Source of the DNA: Bdellovibrionales bacterium
GTDB taxonomy: Bacteria; Bdellovibrionota; Bdellovibrionia; Bdellovibrionales; UBA1609
DNA: 32,309 bases
Assembly (NCBI GenBank): GCA_013216195.1
Contig: JABSOQ010000004.1
Span: 1 to 32,309, forward strand
Reading direction: 5' to 3'
Position 1 is the stretch's first letter, and each line of letters starts with the position of its first letter. The notes beneath the pieces were generated by a model. The model saw only the letters and a program-made list of their open reading frames with translations. It searched no databases and was not told the DNA's origin. The translations under genes were made by a program, and so were the position numbers. Of this stretch, positions 8,101 to 15,609 are shown in pieces.

Positions 8101-8953
8101 TTTTGTTCTCATTCACTTGCCAAAGCCTTTGTTTTACTTCTTTGGCGATGTCTTAGGGGTTCTTTGGTTTGATGTCTTGAGAATTCGGCGGCGGGTTGTA
8201 ACTGATAATTTGAAGATTGCCTTTCCAGATATGCCGCTAGCCAGGCGAAAGAGCTTAGGTAGGGCCTCTCTGAGAAATATGGGTAGAGATCTTATGGAGT
8301 ACTGCTACCTCCCTTTTATGAATCGGCAGTTGGCCGAGCGACTCTTTGAGCTCGAAGGCGTCGAAATTTTGGATAAAGCGCTGCAGTCAGATCGTCCAGT
8401 TTGTTTGCTCACTCTGCATATGGGTAATGGCGATCTCGCCAGCGCAGGCCTCTCTGCATTCGGATATCCGATGGTTTTGATCTCAAAAGAGTTCAAAATG
8501 AAATGGGTCAATCAAATGTGGTTTGGCATGAGGGAAAGAGCGGGAACCGAGTTTATTCCTCCTCGCAATTCAACGTATGCCGTTCTTAAGAGTCTGAAAC
8601 GAAAGAAGTTTGTGATATTCGTGCTCGATCAATTCACTGGCCCGCCAATTGGTTTAAGAACTCATTTCTTTGGTAAAGAGACTGGCACGGGCTATGGTCT
8701 AGCTACAATGGCTCAACGAACTGGTGCACAGGTGATTCCCATCTATACTGTTAGAAAAAAGAGCGGAAAGCACTTGATTCGCGTTTTTCCTGAAATAGAA
8801 TTTAAAGAGGAAAGTGACAAAACTGAGTCACTGCGGGCGACAACTCAGCGATACAATGATTTCATAGAGAAGGTCGTCTCAGATCACCCTGAGCAGTGGA
8901 TGTGGGTGCATAAAAGGTGGAAAACATTTCGTGAGCCCAAAAAGGCTAAGTAA
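8063..8953 (+). CDS. Lipid A late acyltransferase (LpxL/LpxM/HtrB family)
   Basis: This belongs to the lysophospholipid-acyltransferase superfamily (LpxL/HtrB), which adds secondary acyl chains to lipid A at the inner membrane. An N-terminal hydrophobic anchor (about residues 8-32, ending in the basic RIRRR stretch) is followed by the HX4D catalytic motif HMGNGD, then KSLKRKKFVIFVLDQ and the C-terminal PEQWMWVHKRWKT that is typical of the family. The length is 296 residues. The TTG start is well supported by AGGAGG. Position after lpxK fits an acyltransferase acting on lipid IVA-like substrate, with or without Kdo. Acyl-chain position and length cannot be read from the sequence. Confidence 0.88.
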   Translation: MQRLAGWLLRQISFVLIHLPKPLFYFFGDVLGVLWFDVLRIRRRVVTDNLKIAFPDMPLARRKSLGRASLRNMGRDLMEYCYLPFMNRQLAERLFELEGVEILDKALQSDRPVCLLTLHMGNGDLASAGLSAFGYPMVLISKEFKMKWVNQMWFGMRERAGTEFIPPRNSTYAVLKSLKRKKFVIFVLDQFTGPPIGLRTHFFGKETGTGYGLATMAQRTGAQVIPIYTVRKKSGKHLIRVFPEIEFKEESDKTESLRATTQRYNDFIEKVVSDHPEQWMWVHKRWKTFREPKKAK

Positions 8954-10094
8954 AGCAAAACGATTCTTAATTTCAGGTGTAGCCATTCTGGGTGCAAGCT
9001 CTTGCGCATCTAAAATTCTAGAGTACAAAAATGTTGAGAAGCTTGAAGAAAACGTAGAGTACGAAGAGCTAATACAGGTCAAAGAGATACCCGGTCAGAC
9101 AGCCGGCAAGTCTGAAGATTCTGAAAAGAGCGAAACTTCGAACACGAGTGCCGAGGCTTCAAAAGAAGACGGCAAAAAGGCGATTAAGCCTAAAGGTAAA
9201 GATAAACCAGCAGATAAAAAAGCAGTAAAAAACCAATCGGACAAAAAAAAGCCAAAAGCAGCCGGAAAGCCGAAGCCAGTTGTTCAGCTTCAGCCGAAAC
9301 AGCAACAAGCAGGTGCAAAGATGGGCGAAGAAAAGCCAAGACAGCCTGATTATGAAGATTCAGAAGGCTTTGTTGGTCGAAGGCCAGAGAGCGACCCTTT
9401 TCGAGTGGGCGAGAAAGTGCGCTTGCAGGTAAGTTATTTCAAGATGACGGCTGGCTACATGGACCTTAAGGTCATGCCATTTGTAGAGGTGAATGGGGAG
9501 AAGTCTTACTCGTTTGAGGTCGACTTAAAGACTAGTAGTTTCTTTAGTCGCATCTACACAGTCGACGATATGGCTCAGACATTTTTAGATTTCAACACTC
9601 TTTTGCCTTACAACCTAACAATGAAGATTCGTGAGAGTAAGCAGATAAAAGAAATTCGCTCGGTCTTTAATCACAACGACTTGAGTGCTTCGTATTGGTC
9701 TAAAAAGGTTAATAAAGACGGTAAAGAAAAAGAAAAAAAGGTGAAATGGGAGATCAAGCCTTACAGTCAAAATGTTGTAAGTGCGCTCTATTACCTGAGA
9801 ACATTTAACCTCACTCCAGGTAAAAAGCTGCAGTTTCGTGTCGCTGACGACGGTAAGAACTTCATGTTCACTGGCGAAGTGGTGAGAAAAGAGAAGTTGA
9901 CCACAGATATTGGAACCTTCGACACCGTTGTTGTAAAGCCCAGAATCACCGTTAATGGTATGTTTAAGCAGATGGGTGACATCTTGATTTGGTTAACTGA
10001 TGATGAGCGTAAGTTTCCAGTGCGAATTGAGTCAGAGATCAAAATCGGGACTCTTGTCGCCAAGCTCAAGTCTATAGAAAAGGGCCAGCCCTGA
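8931..10094 (+). CDS. DUF3108-domain lipoprotein with charged linker
   Basis: The N-terminus is a signal sequence with a possible lipobox ASSC (Cys25), so the product is probably an outer-membrane or periplasmic lipoprotein. Residues ~45-130 are a low-complexity Lys/Pro/Glu/Gln-rich linker. The rest, starting at FRVGEKVRLQVSYFKMTAGYMDLKV, matches the DUF3108 pattern (a beta-rich periplasmic domain beginning with a GE.L.Y.V.....AG motif). Biochemical function is unknown. It starts at a GTG inside the acyltransferase gene (23-base overlap), is the last gene before a strong terminator, and is therefore probably co-expressed with the lipid A genes, suggesting a role in envelope or LPS assembly (inference). 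The length is 387 residues. Confidence 0.8.
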   Translation: MSPKRLSKAKRFLISGVAILGASSCASKILEYKNVEKLEENVEYEELIQVKEIPGQTAGKSEDSEKSETSNTSAEASKEDGKKAIKPKGKDKPADKKAVKNQSDKKKPKAAGKPKPVVQLQPKQQQAGAKMGEEKPRQPDYEDSEGFVGRRPESDPFRVGEKVRLQVSYFKMTAGYMDLKVMPFVEVNGEKSYSFEVDLKTSSFFSRIYTVDDMAQTFLDFNTLLPYNLTMKIRESKQIKEIRSVFNHNDLSASYWSKKVNKDGKEKEKKVKWEIKPYSQNVVSALYYLRTFNLTPGKKLQFRVADDGKNFMFTGEVVRKEKLTTDIGTFDTVVVKPRITVNGMFKQMGDILIWLTDDERKFPVRIESEIKIGTLVAKLKSIEKGQP

Positions 10095-10110
10095 CACTTT
10101 TGATAAAAAA

Positions 10111-10135
10111 AGCCCGCTTATTTGAAAAGCGGGCT
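10111..10135. terminator. Bidirectional intrinsic terminator between convergent genes
   Basis: A 9-bp GC-rich stem AGCCCGCTT/AAGCGGGCT (10111-10119 with 10127-10135) is flanked by A7 on the left (a T run for the minus strand) and ATTTGTTT on the right. It ends both the lipid A operon and the minus-strand repeat lipoprotein gene. Confidence 0.9.
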
Positions 10136-10166
10136 ATTTGTTTCATTCAATTTTAATTCAAACAGA

Positions 10167-12041
10167 TTAACGAACTCTTGCTTTGAAGATCTTAACTGTT
10201 ACTTCAAAACCAGAGTGCTTACAATCGCTGTTGTCATTGTCACCTGTGACATGAAGCTCAAGTGTTTGCTTGTTCGAGGTGTTGATATGATCAATCAACT
10301 GAGCCTTAGAGAGCTCGCCAAGAGTAATGCTCAAAGGCTGGTTTTTGTTGTGACCAGGGATCTCACACGAGCCATCAAGCTCTGAGGCAAAACAGTAACC
10401 ACTTTCACTTCCGAACCGCATGCCTTTTACAGCTTCAAAATCAAAAGTCTTACCGTTAGAGCTATTGGTCAGCATAAACTCAGCGTTCGATGCTAGCACT
10501 TTGTTGTTCCACTCAATTGCAAAGTGGTCATCCGCTTTAAACTGAGAGGCACCAATATCGAGCTCCGTTTCACAGACTTCAAAGCGATTGCCAATTTTGA
10601 AGTCAACAGCCTGGGTTCTGACGGCCTGCAAGTAGGCATTTCTCTTCTCGAGGTTGGCGCCAACGCCAAACTCACATGTTTCAGTGCTAGCTGGTATTGA
10701 AAAGGTGACCTCTTGAACGCGGCGGCTGGTGCCGTCGCAGCCTCGAAAGACTCTCTCTTTCACTGTCCACTGGTACTGAGCTGAGCTAATGCGGCCTATG
10801 ACATCGACAACAGTCACATTGAAAACATGGGTTCCAACCGACAGTTGTTTAAGAGTCAAGATAGTATCAGCATCACATGCGGTAAGCTCATTGCCGTCAA
10901 GGTGACACTGAACAGAGTCAATCTTGCTGCTATCTTCGACAGTGAACTCGAATTTAGCTTTCTTAGACTTCGTGTTGTTACGAGGAGCTTTTAAGAACCT
11001 CACAGTCATTTTTTCGAAGTCATCTGCTTGATCAAGTGGGTCTTGACCACGAGTGATCTCTTCGCCGTCATTAACGGAGCCGCCGTCAGTGTCCTCGTTG
11101 AGAGGGTCAGTGTTATGGGTTAGTACCTCAGCACCATCATTTAGCCCATCTTCATCAGAGTCAGGGTTATTTCTATCTGTACCGATCGCAGCCTCTTGAA
11201 CATCAGTTAATCCATCGAGATCAGTGTCAATGCCATCAGAGTTATCATCAGTGTCGTTCAGAGGATCAGTGCCTTGGTTCACTTCATCGCCGTCGTTTAC
11301 GCCGCCAGTGTCAGTGTCAGCAACGTTGGGGTCTGTGCCGAGATCATTGACTTCTTGACCGTCAGATAGACCATCATCGTCAGAGTCGCTATCGTTAGGG
11401 TCAGTACCATATGTGGCCTCGTCTTCATCACTTAAACCATCGCCATCTGTGTCGTTGGCGACTGCAGAGTCATCACCAGGATTGCTTCGTGGGTCTGTGC
11501 CCGCGGCAACTTCATCGCCATCATTTACTCCGCCATTGTCCGTGTCAGCCTCATTCGGGTTCGTTAAGTAGGTGTTGACCTCTGCGCCATCGGTTAAGCC
11601 ATCGTCATCTGAGTCTGAATCTTCAGGGTCGGTGCCAGCAGTTTCTTCTTCGGCATCTGTGAGGCCGTCATTATCGGTATCGTAGTCATCTGAAATGTCA
11701 TCAGAGCTAGTTCGTGGGTCTGTACCTCTGTTAACTTCAGCTCCATCAGAAATGCCACCACCATCTGTGTCAGCAAGCTTAGGGTCTGTGTTATGAGTTG
11801 CGACCTCTTCACCATCAGTAAGACCGTCTCCGTCAGTATCGGCAGACCTTGGGTCGGTTCCGATAACCTGTTCTTGCTCGTCGGTAAGACCATCTCCATC
11901 GCTGTCTCTAGGTACGTCAATCAACGGCTGATTGTTATCACTAGATTTAGATGCTGGTTTGTCGACAGTTTTCTCTGTCAAGATACAACCACTTGTAGAA
12001 ATTAGTGTTGCAAGAAAAAAAATAACAAAGACTATTCTCAT
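10167..12041 (-). CDS. Thrombospondin type-3 repeat (calcium-binding) lipoprotein
   Basis: This is a 624-residue exported protein. The ATG at 12041 is chosen because GGGGAG precedes it by six bases; an upstream in-frame ATG at 12065 would place that site inside the gene. A signal peptide with lipobox STSGC makes Cys19 the likely lipidated residue. Residues 46 to ~345 form four super-repeats of about 75 residues, each with three Asp-rich loops of the type DxDxDGLxD, DxDxDGLxDG and DTDxGGVNDG spaced 22, 23 and 30 residues apart. Such loops bind calcium in thrombospondin type-3 and OprF-linker proteins. After this come an Ig-like beta domain (about 350-440) and a C-terminal domain I do not recognise, with several Cys. 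A stalk holding a C-terminal domain away from the outer membrane is a reasonable model. It faces divergently from the OmpA-like gene. Confidence 0.85.
   Translation of the reverse strand: MRIVFVIFFLATLISTSGCILTEKTVDKPASKSSDNNQPLIDVPRDSDGDGLTDEQEQVIGTDPRSADTDGDGLTDGEEVATHNTDPKLADTDGGGISDGAEVNRGTDPRTSSDDISDDYDTDNDGLTDAEEETAGTDPEDSDSDDDGLTDGAEVNTYLTNPNEADTDNGGVNDGDEVAAGTDPRSNPGDDSAVANDTDGDGLSDEDEATYGTDPNDSDSDDDGLSDGQEVNDLGTDPNVADTDTGGVNDGDEVNQGTDPLNDTDDNSDGIDTDLDGLTDVQEAAIGTDRNNPDSDEDGLNDGAEVLTHNTDPLNEDTDGGSVNDGEEITRGQDPLDQADDFEKMTVRFLKAPRNNTKSKKAKFEFTVEDSSKIDSVQCHLDGNELTACDADTILTLKQLSVGTHVFNVTVVDVIGRISSAQYQWTVKERVFRGCDGTSRRVQEVTFSIPASTETCEFGVGANLEKRNAYLQAVRTQAVDFKIGNRFEVCETELDIGASQFKADDHFAIEWNNKVLASNAEFMLTNSSNGKTFDFEAVKGMRFGSESGYCFASELDGSCEIPGHNKNQPLSITLGELSKAQLIDHINTSNKQTLELHVTGDNDNSDCKHSGFEVTVKIFKARVR
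11007..11906 (-). repeat. Four tandem ~225-bp coding super-repeats (TSP3 type)
   Basis: Protein-level units begin at residues 46, 121, 197 and 272 of the lipoprotein. Each consists of a 22-residue, a 23-residue and a ~30-residue sub-repeat. The order of sub-repeats is kept in all four copies, so the array grew by duplication of the 75-residue block, not of single loops. Codons differ between copies, so the duplication is not recent. Confidence 0.85.
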
Positions 12042-12325
12042 GATTTGCTCCCCTGATACCGGCATGAGGTTGCAAGAACTGATCTCTGTCTCAATTGAAG
12101 AAGAGACTCTCTAATACGACTCAGTTGGACTTCAGGCTGGTTAACAGTTCGACGAAGTTCAAGAAATTGACTGCTGACAACAAAAAAATGGCATCAGATG
12201 AAACACATTAGGGGTGTATCAATTTAGTTCCCGCGACCAAAGGGTGTGTTGGGTAGAGAGATGCTGCGAGATTGTTGCCAAGCTTTTCTCATTTTTAGAT
12301 GATGTTAAAGACACCAGGAGTTGCC
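12042..12325. other. Divergent intergenic region
   Basis: This 284-base gap separates the divergent lipoprotein and OmpA-like genes and should contain both promoters. I found no convincing consensus pair. TTGCCA at 12275-12280 is a possible -35 box for the rightward gene, but nothing good follows it at the right distance. AGGAG at 12316-12320 is the ribosome binding site for the OmpA-like gene. Confidence 0.4.
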
Positions 12326-13354
12326 ATGAAATACGTATTTTTCGCACTGTTAGTCTTTACATCTACCGCTCACGCAGATGGCAGTTGGCAAGCTTTCTAT
12401 CTAGGCCTAGAGGGCGGATTGATAGAGAAAAAAAGTGTGCAAGCGCCAGAGATTGAGAACTCAGGCGAGCAATTTGGTGTTAAGGGCGGATGGGCTCTGT
12501 ATCGAGATCAATGGCAGGGAGATCTTGGTTTGGGGTACCGAGCTGACGAGATGGAGAACAAAGGGGTCAAGGTAAAGACCAATGCTTTCTTTCTCGAGGC
12601 TGGTGCCCGGGTGAGTCTCGCTTCAACAAACTGGAGCTTCGGGCCTCAGCTTCACCTTCTTTTTGGCCAAGACGTGAGTTTTTCAGATACGGGTACAAAC
12701 TCGGATGACCGGCAAGTTTCAGTTTTAGGCGGTGGTCGCTTGTTTTATGACTTTCGAAAGGCTGGAGAGCCTACCAAATTCAGAACAGGTCTGCAGATTC
12801 TTACAGACCTTGATATTCCAGATCGTCAGGTGACCTCTGCATTGCTGGTTTTTGAGTGGATGTGGCCAGGTGAACGGAGGGGAGCACAACAGGTTGTGAA
12901 CACAAATGTTGTGATTAATGTGCCAGAGGCCAAGCCTGTGGCGACAGGGCCTCGTCTTAAAGTTGATCTTAAGTCAGTTGGTGTGACATTTGAGTCAGGC
13001 AGTGATGAATTGAGCCCTCGAGCTCGTCAGATACTTGAAAAGATGGCCTCTGTGTTGATCGAATACAATGGTCAGTGGCAATTGATTAAGATTGATGGGC
13101 ACACTGACAAGACCGGCAATTATCAGAATAACATTTCACTGTCCCGGCGACGTGCAGTTGCTGTGCGAGAAGTGTTCGTGGCCTCAGGTGTAAAAGCTGA
13201 TCGTATTGTCGCACGAGGCTTTGGACCAGACCTTCCGCTGGTTGCTGAAGACACCAAAGAGGCTTACTCGCGCAATCGTCGAGTTGAGTTGAACCTGATA
13301 AGCGAAAATGCCACAGAAGAGTTTGTCGAAAAGCTCAAAGCCACAACACCATAG
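12326..13354 (+). CDS. OmpA-family outer membrane protein
   Basis: The protein has 342 residues. The start at 12326 has AGGAG six bases upstream and gives a clean signal peptide (cleavage after STAHA); an in-frame ATG at 12299 has no such site. Residues ~20-185 alternate polar and hydrophobic residues as in a small eight-strand barrel. The C-terminal ~115 residues are the OmpA peptidoglycan-binding domain, with VTFESGSDELSPRAR, IDGHTDKTGN, NNISLSRRRAVAV and YSRNRRVEL, including the Asp and Arg that contact diaminopimelate. It probably tethers the outer membrane to the cell wall. No calcium-repeat linker lies between barrel and OmpA domain, whereas its divergent neighbour is made of such repeats. 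Confidence 0.88.
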   Translation: MKYVFFALLVFTSTAHADGSWQAFYLGLEGGLIEKKSVQAPEIENSGEQFGVKGGWALYRDQWQGDLGLGYRADEMENKGVKVKTNAFFLEAGARVSLASTNWSFGPQLHLLFGQDVSFSDTGTNSDDRQVSVLGGGRLFYDFRKAGEPTKFRTGLQILTDLDIPDRQVTSALLVFEWMWPGERRGAQQVVNTNVVINVPEAKPVATGPRLKVDLKSVGVTFESGSDELSPRARQILEKMASVLIEYNGQWQLIKIDGHTDKTGNYQNNISLSRRRAVAVREVFVASGVKADRIVARGFGPDLPLVAEDTKEAYSRNRRVELNLISENATEEFVEKLKATTP

Positions 13355-13399
13355 TCGAGTCTCGTCGCTTTGCTTGCAAAAATGCCTTAAAATTAGGGC

Positions 13400-14554
13400 A
13401 TGGCAGAGCTTTCATGTCGTCATTTCAATGGATACAAACCCTGTGGTCGTTCGCTAGATTGCAGAGCTTCTCACTGTAAGGCTTATGAGCCTATTGGTTG
13501 CAAGGTTTTGGTGGTTGGGCTCGGTGCTATGGGAGCTGTTCTAAGGGCAACGAGCGTGTTACCCGGAATTGTCCGAAAGCACCCAGGTGCTCATATCACT
13601 TGGCTCACAGAGAAGATCTCTTCAGCACTTTTATTAGAGAACCCATTGATCGACCGTGTAGCCATGCTTGATTTTTCGAGCCTTCTGAAAATTTCAGGCG
13701 AGCAGTTCGATCTTGTTTTTGTTATGGACAAAGACCAGCGTATCGGAGGAATTCTCCACCAGGTGAAAGCCAAGAAAGTGATGGGTTTTAAGAAAGATTC
13801 AGCAGGATTAGGTATTGTGCCCGCGAACCCGGAGGCCGAAGAGCTTTGGCAATTAGGCTTGAGTGACCAGAAGAAATTTTTTGAAAATACGAAGCCTGAA
13901 ACTCAGTTGTTGTACGAAGCATTCGGTTTGGGTGAGTTTCAGCGAGATCCCTATGTTTTGAAGCTAACAGACTACGAGATAGCTGAGGCAAGTAGAAGAC
14001 GTGGCAAGTGGCTCAGTGGAAAGCGCTTTGTAGTTGGTCTTAACACCGGCTGTAGTGCGCTCTATCCAAACAAAAAGCTAAGGGTTGCTACTCAAAGAGA
14101 GCTCATTGTAAGGCTTCAACGCAGATTCTCGGATGTTTCAATTGTTTTGCTTGGTGGCCCCGAGGATTCACAGAGAAACGCCGAAATTTCTAAGGGTCTA
14201 AAAGTCATCTGTTCTCCTACAGATAGAGGTTTGAGGGATGGCTTGATTTCAACTCAGGCCACAGATCTGTTGATCAGTGGAGACAGTCTTGGGCTACATA
14301 TGGGTATTGCACTTAGAAAGTGGTGCATTGCTTGGTTTGGCCCTACCTGCGCCCAAGAGATTGACCTTTACGATCGAGGCCAAAAAGTTTTGAGCCAAGC
14401 GACCTGCCAACCTTGCTGGAAAAAGGTGTGTCATAAAGATGTGATGTGTTACGATCTGGTCGAACTTTCGCAAATTCTTGATGCCGTAGAAAGAGGTCTC
14501 AGCCAATGCGAGTTGCCGTCGTCCAAACAGCCTTCCTCGGAGATCTGCTCCTAA
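13400..14554 (+). CDS. GT9 (heptosyltransferase-like) glycosyltransferase with N-terminal Cys cluster
   Basis: GT-B fold glycosyltransferase of family 9 (ADP-heptose:LPS heptosyltransferase type), 384 residues. Seen are the first Rossmann strand KVLVVGLGAMGAVLRATSVLP, the C-terminal donor-site segment IVLLGGPEDSQRN, and LLISGDSLGLHMGIALRKWCIAWFGPT, where GDS(x)GLHM replaces the common NDSGpMH. A C-terminal CQPCWKKVCHKDVMC cluster is usual in GT9. Unusual is the N-terminal extension with Cys6, Cys15, Cys21, Cys26 and Cys34, which could bind a metal. The ATG is the only possible start, because an in-frame TAG sits at 13394. It overlaps the next GT9 gene by 49 bases. The likely role is LPS core or another surface glycan; donor and acceptor are unknown. 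Confidence 0.8.
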   Translation: MAELSCRHFNGYKPCGRSLDCRASHCKAYEPIGCKVLVVGLGAMGAVLRATSVLPGIVRKHPGAHITWLTEKISSALLLENPLIDRVAMLDFSSLLKISGEQFDLVFVMDKDQRIGGILHQVKAKKVMGFKKDSAGLGIVPANPEAEELWQLGLSDQKKFFENTKPETQLLYEAFGLGEFQRDPYVLKLTDYEIAEASRRRGKWLSGKRFVVGLNTGCSALYPNKKLRVATQRELIVRLQRRFSDVSIVLLGGPEDSQRNAEISKGLKVICSPTDRGLRDGLISTQATDLLISGDSLGLHMGIALRKWCIAWFGPTCAQEIDLYDRGQKVLSQATCQPCWKKVCHKDVMCYDLVELSQILDAVERGLSQCELPSSKQPSSEICS

Positions 14555-15594
14555 GCATACCTTTGCTAAAGCAATTGCGAGCTGAATTGAATTGTGAAAT
14601 CAGTCTTGTCTGTCGCAAAGGCTTTGGTGGTCTCTTACTTGAGCTCGGGATCGTAGACTCTTTGCACGAGGTTGAAAAGGGTAATCGCGATAGCTACTCT
14701 CAAGCAGCCATAGCCTTGAATTCGCAGAGCCTGACTCATCTCATTTGCCCGCATCAGAGTTTTCGAACAGGTTTGTTTGCTGCCAAAGTGCGCGTCAGTG
14801 GATTGAAGGTTTCATTTTCTTCATGGTGGGGCAGGGCCTTTTTTAGCCGCACGCTTAACAAGCCGATGCAGCTACCCGATGCCCTAAGGCAATTGTCACT
14901 TTTAAAGCTGCTGAGCCAAGAGTTTTCTAAGAAATGGGACTCTCACGATTGGGAAGGGCTAGTGAACTCTGCCGAGGTTGATGAGAATGTGGACTACCGC
15001 GATCGAAAGATCCCGGAGTGGGCTACCATGAGGGTCGAAAGCACAAAACTGAATTCTAAAAGGCAAGAGAGTTTCAAAACAATTCTGGTGGCACCAGGCT
15101 CTGTGTGGGCTACGAAAAAATGGACCGAAACTGGGTTCGCTGAGGTTGTTGCAGGCATTGCCGATAGAGGCGACAGAGTGGTTTTGATTGGGAGCCCAGC
15201 AGAGATCGAAGTTTGTGACAGGGTTGTGAGTGAAGCTTTGAGTCTATTGGGCAAAGGGGTTGCAAAAGACATGATTGTGAGCCGGGCAGGGCAAGATAGC
15301 CTGCTGCAGTCACTGCAACTTATGGCAAATTCAAACCTGCTGTTGTCTAACGATAGTGGAGCTATGCATTTGGCTGCAATCAGCGGGCTTCCTACGGTCT
15401 CTGTTTTTGGACCAACTGTTTTGAGCTTTGGCTATAGGCCTTGGAATCAACAGTCGATTGTAGTTCAGAAAGGTCTGGAATGCAGACCCTGTGGGAAGCA
15501 TGGGCACAAGGTTTGCCCAATTGCGACCCACGAATGTATGAAAAGCATTAAGTCTTCAATGGTGACAAAAGCTGCTCAGCAGCTTCTGTCATAA
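14506..15594 (+). CDS. GT9 heptosyltransferase-family glycosyltransferase
   Basis: This 362-residue GT9 protein resembles WaaF/WaaC. It begins with the classic MRVAVVQTAFLGDLLLSIPLL (acceptor-side loop GDLLLS). It contains APGSVWATKKW, VVLIGSPAEIEVC and the ADP-sugar binding segment LLSNDSGAMHLAAISGLPTVSVFGPT, and a Cys-rich end (CRPCGKHGHKVCP). These features are closer to authentic heptosyltransferases than those of the preceding gene. The ATG at 14506 lies within the upstream GT9 gene and has GAGGT upstream, so the two are translationally coupled and may act in sequence on LPS core. It converges with the minus-strand response-regulator gene, 15 bases apart. Confidence 0.88.
   Translation: MRVAVVQTAFLGDLLLSIPLLKQLRAELNCEISLVCRKGFGGLLLELGIVDSLHEVEKGNRDSYSQAAIALNSQSLTHLICPHQSFRTGLFAAKVRVSGLKVSFSSWWGRAFFSRTLNKPMQLPDALRQLSLLKLLSQEFSKKWDSHDWEGLVNSAEVDENVDYRDRKIPEWATMRVESTKLNSKRQESFKTILVAPGSVWATKKWTETGFAEVVAGIADRGDRVVLIGSPAEIEVCDRVVSEALSLLGKGVAKDMIVSRAGQDSLLQSLQLMANSNLLLSNDSGAMHLAAISGLPTVSVFGPTVLSFGYRPWNQQSIVVQKGLECRPCGKHGHKVCPIATHECMKSIKSSMVTKAAQQLLS
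15566..15585 (-). terminator. Possible terminator of the CHASE2/NtrC operon
   Basis: Read on the minus strand, the symmetrical element AAGCTGCT-G-AGCAGCTT (15585-15569) can fold into a hairpin and is followed by TTTT. It lies about 25 bases past the response-regulator stop, inside the end of the GT9 gene. A further inverted repeat GTGAT-C-ATCAC sits at 15597-15607. Confidence 0.35.
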
Positions 15595-15609
15595 TTGTGA
15601 TCATCACGG

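Noticed and set aside
10122-10385. Plus-strand 87-codon frame opposite the end of the repeat lipoprotein gene
   Set aside because: It begins inside the terminator region and is antisense to a clear gene, with no domain.
11007-11906. Regularly spaced DNA repeats that could suggest a CRISPR array
   Set aside because: The repeats are in-frame Asp-rich coding units with divergent codons and no unique spacers; they are protein repeats.
12214-12456. 80-codon frame upstream of and overlapping the OmpA-like gene
   Set aside because: It is out of frame with a well-supported signal peptide and ribosome site at 12326 and has no recognisable features.
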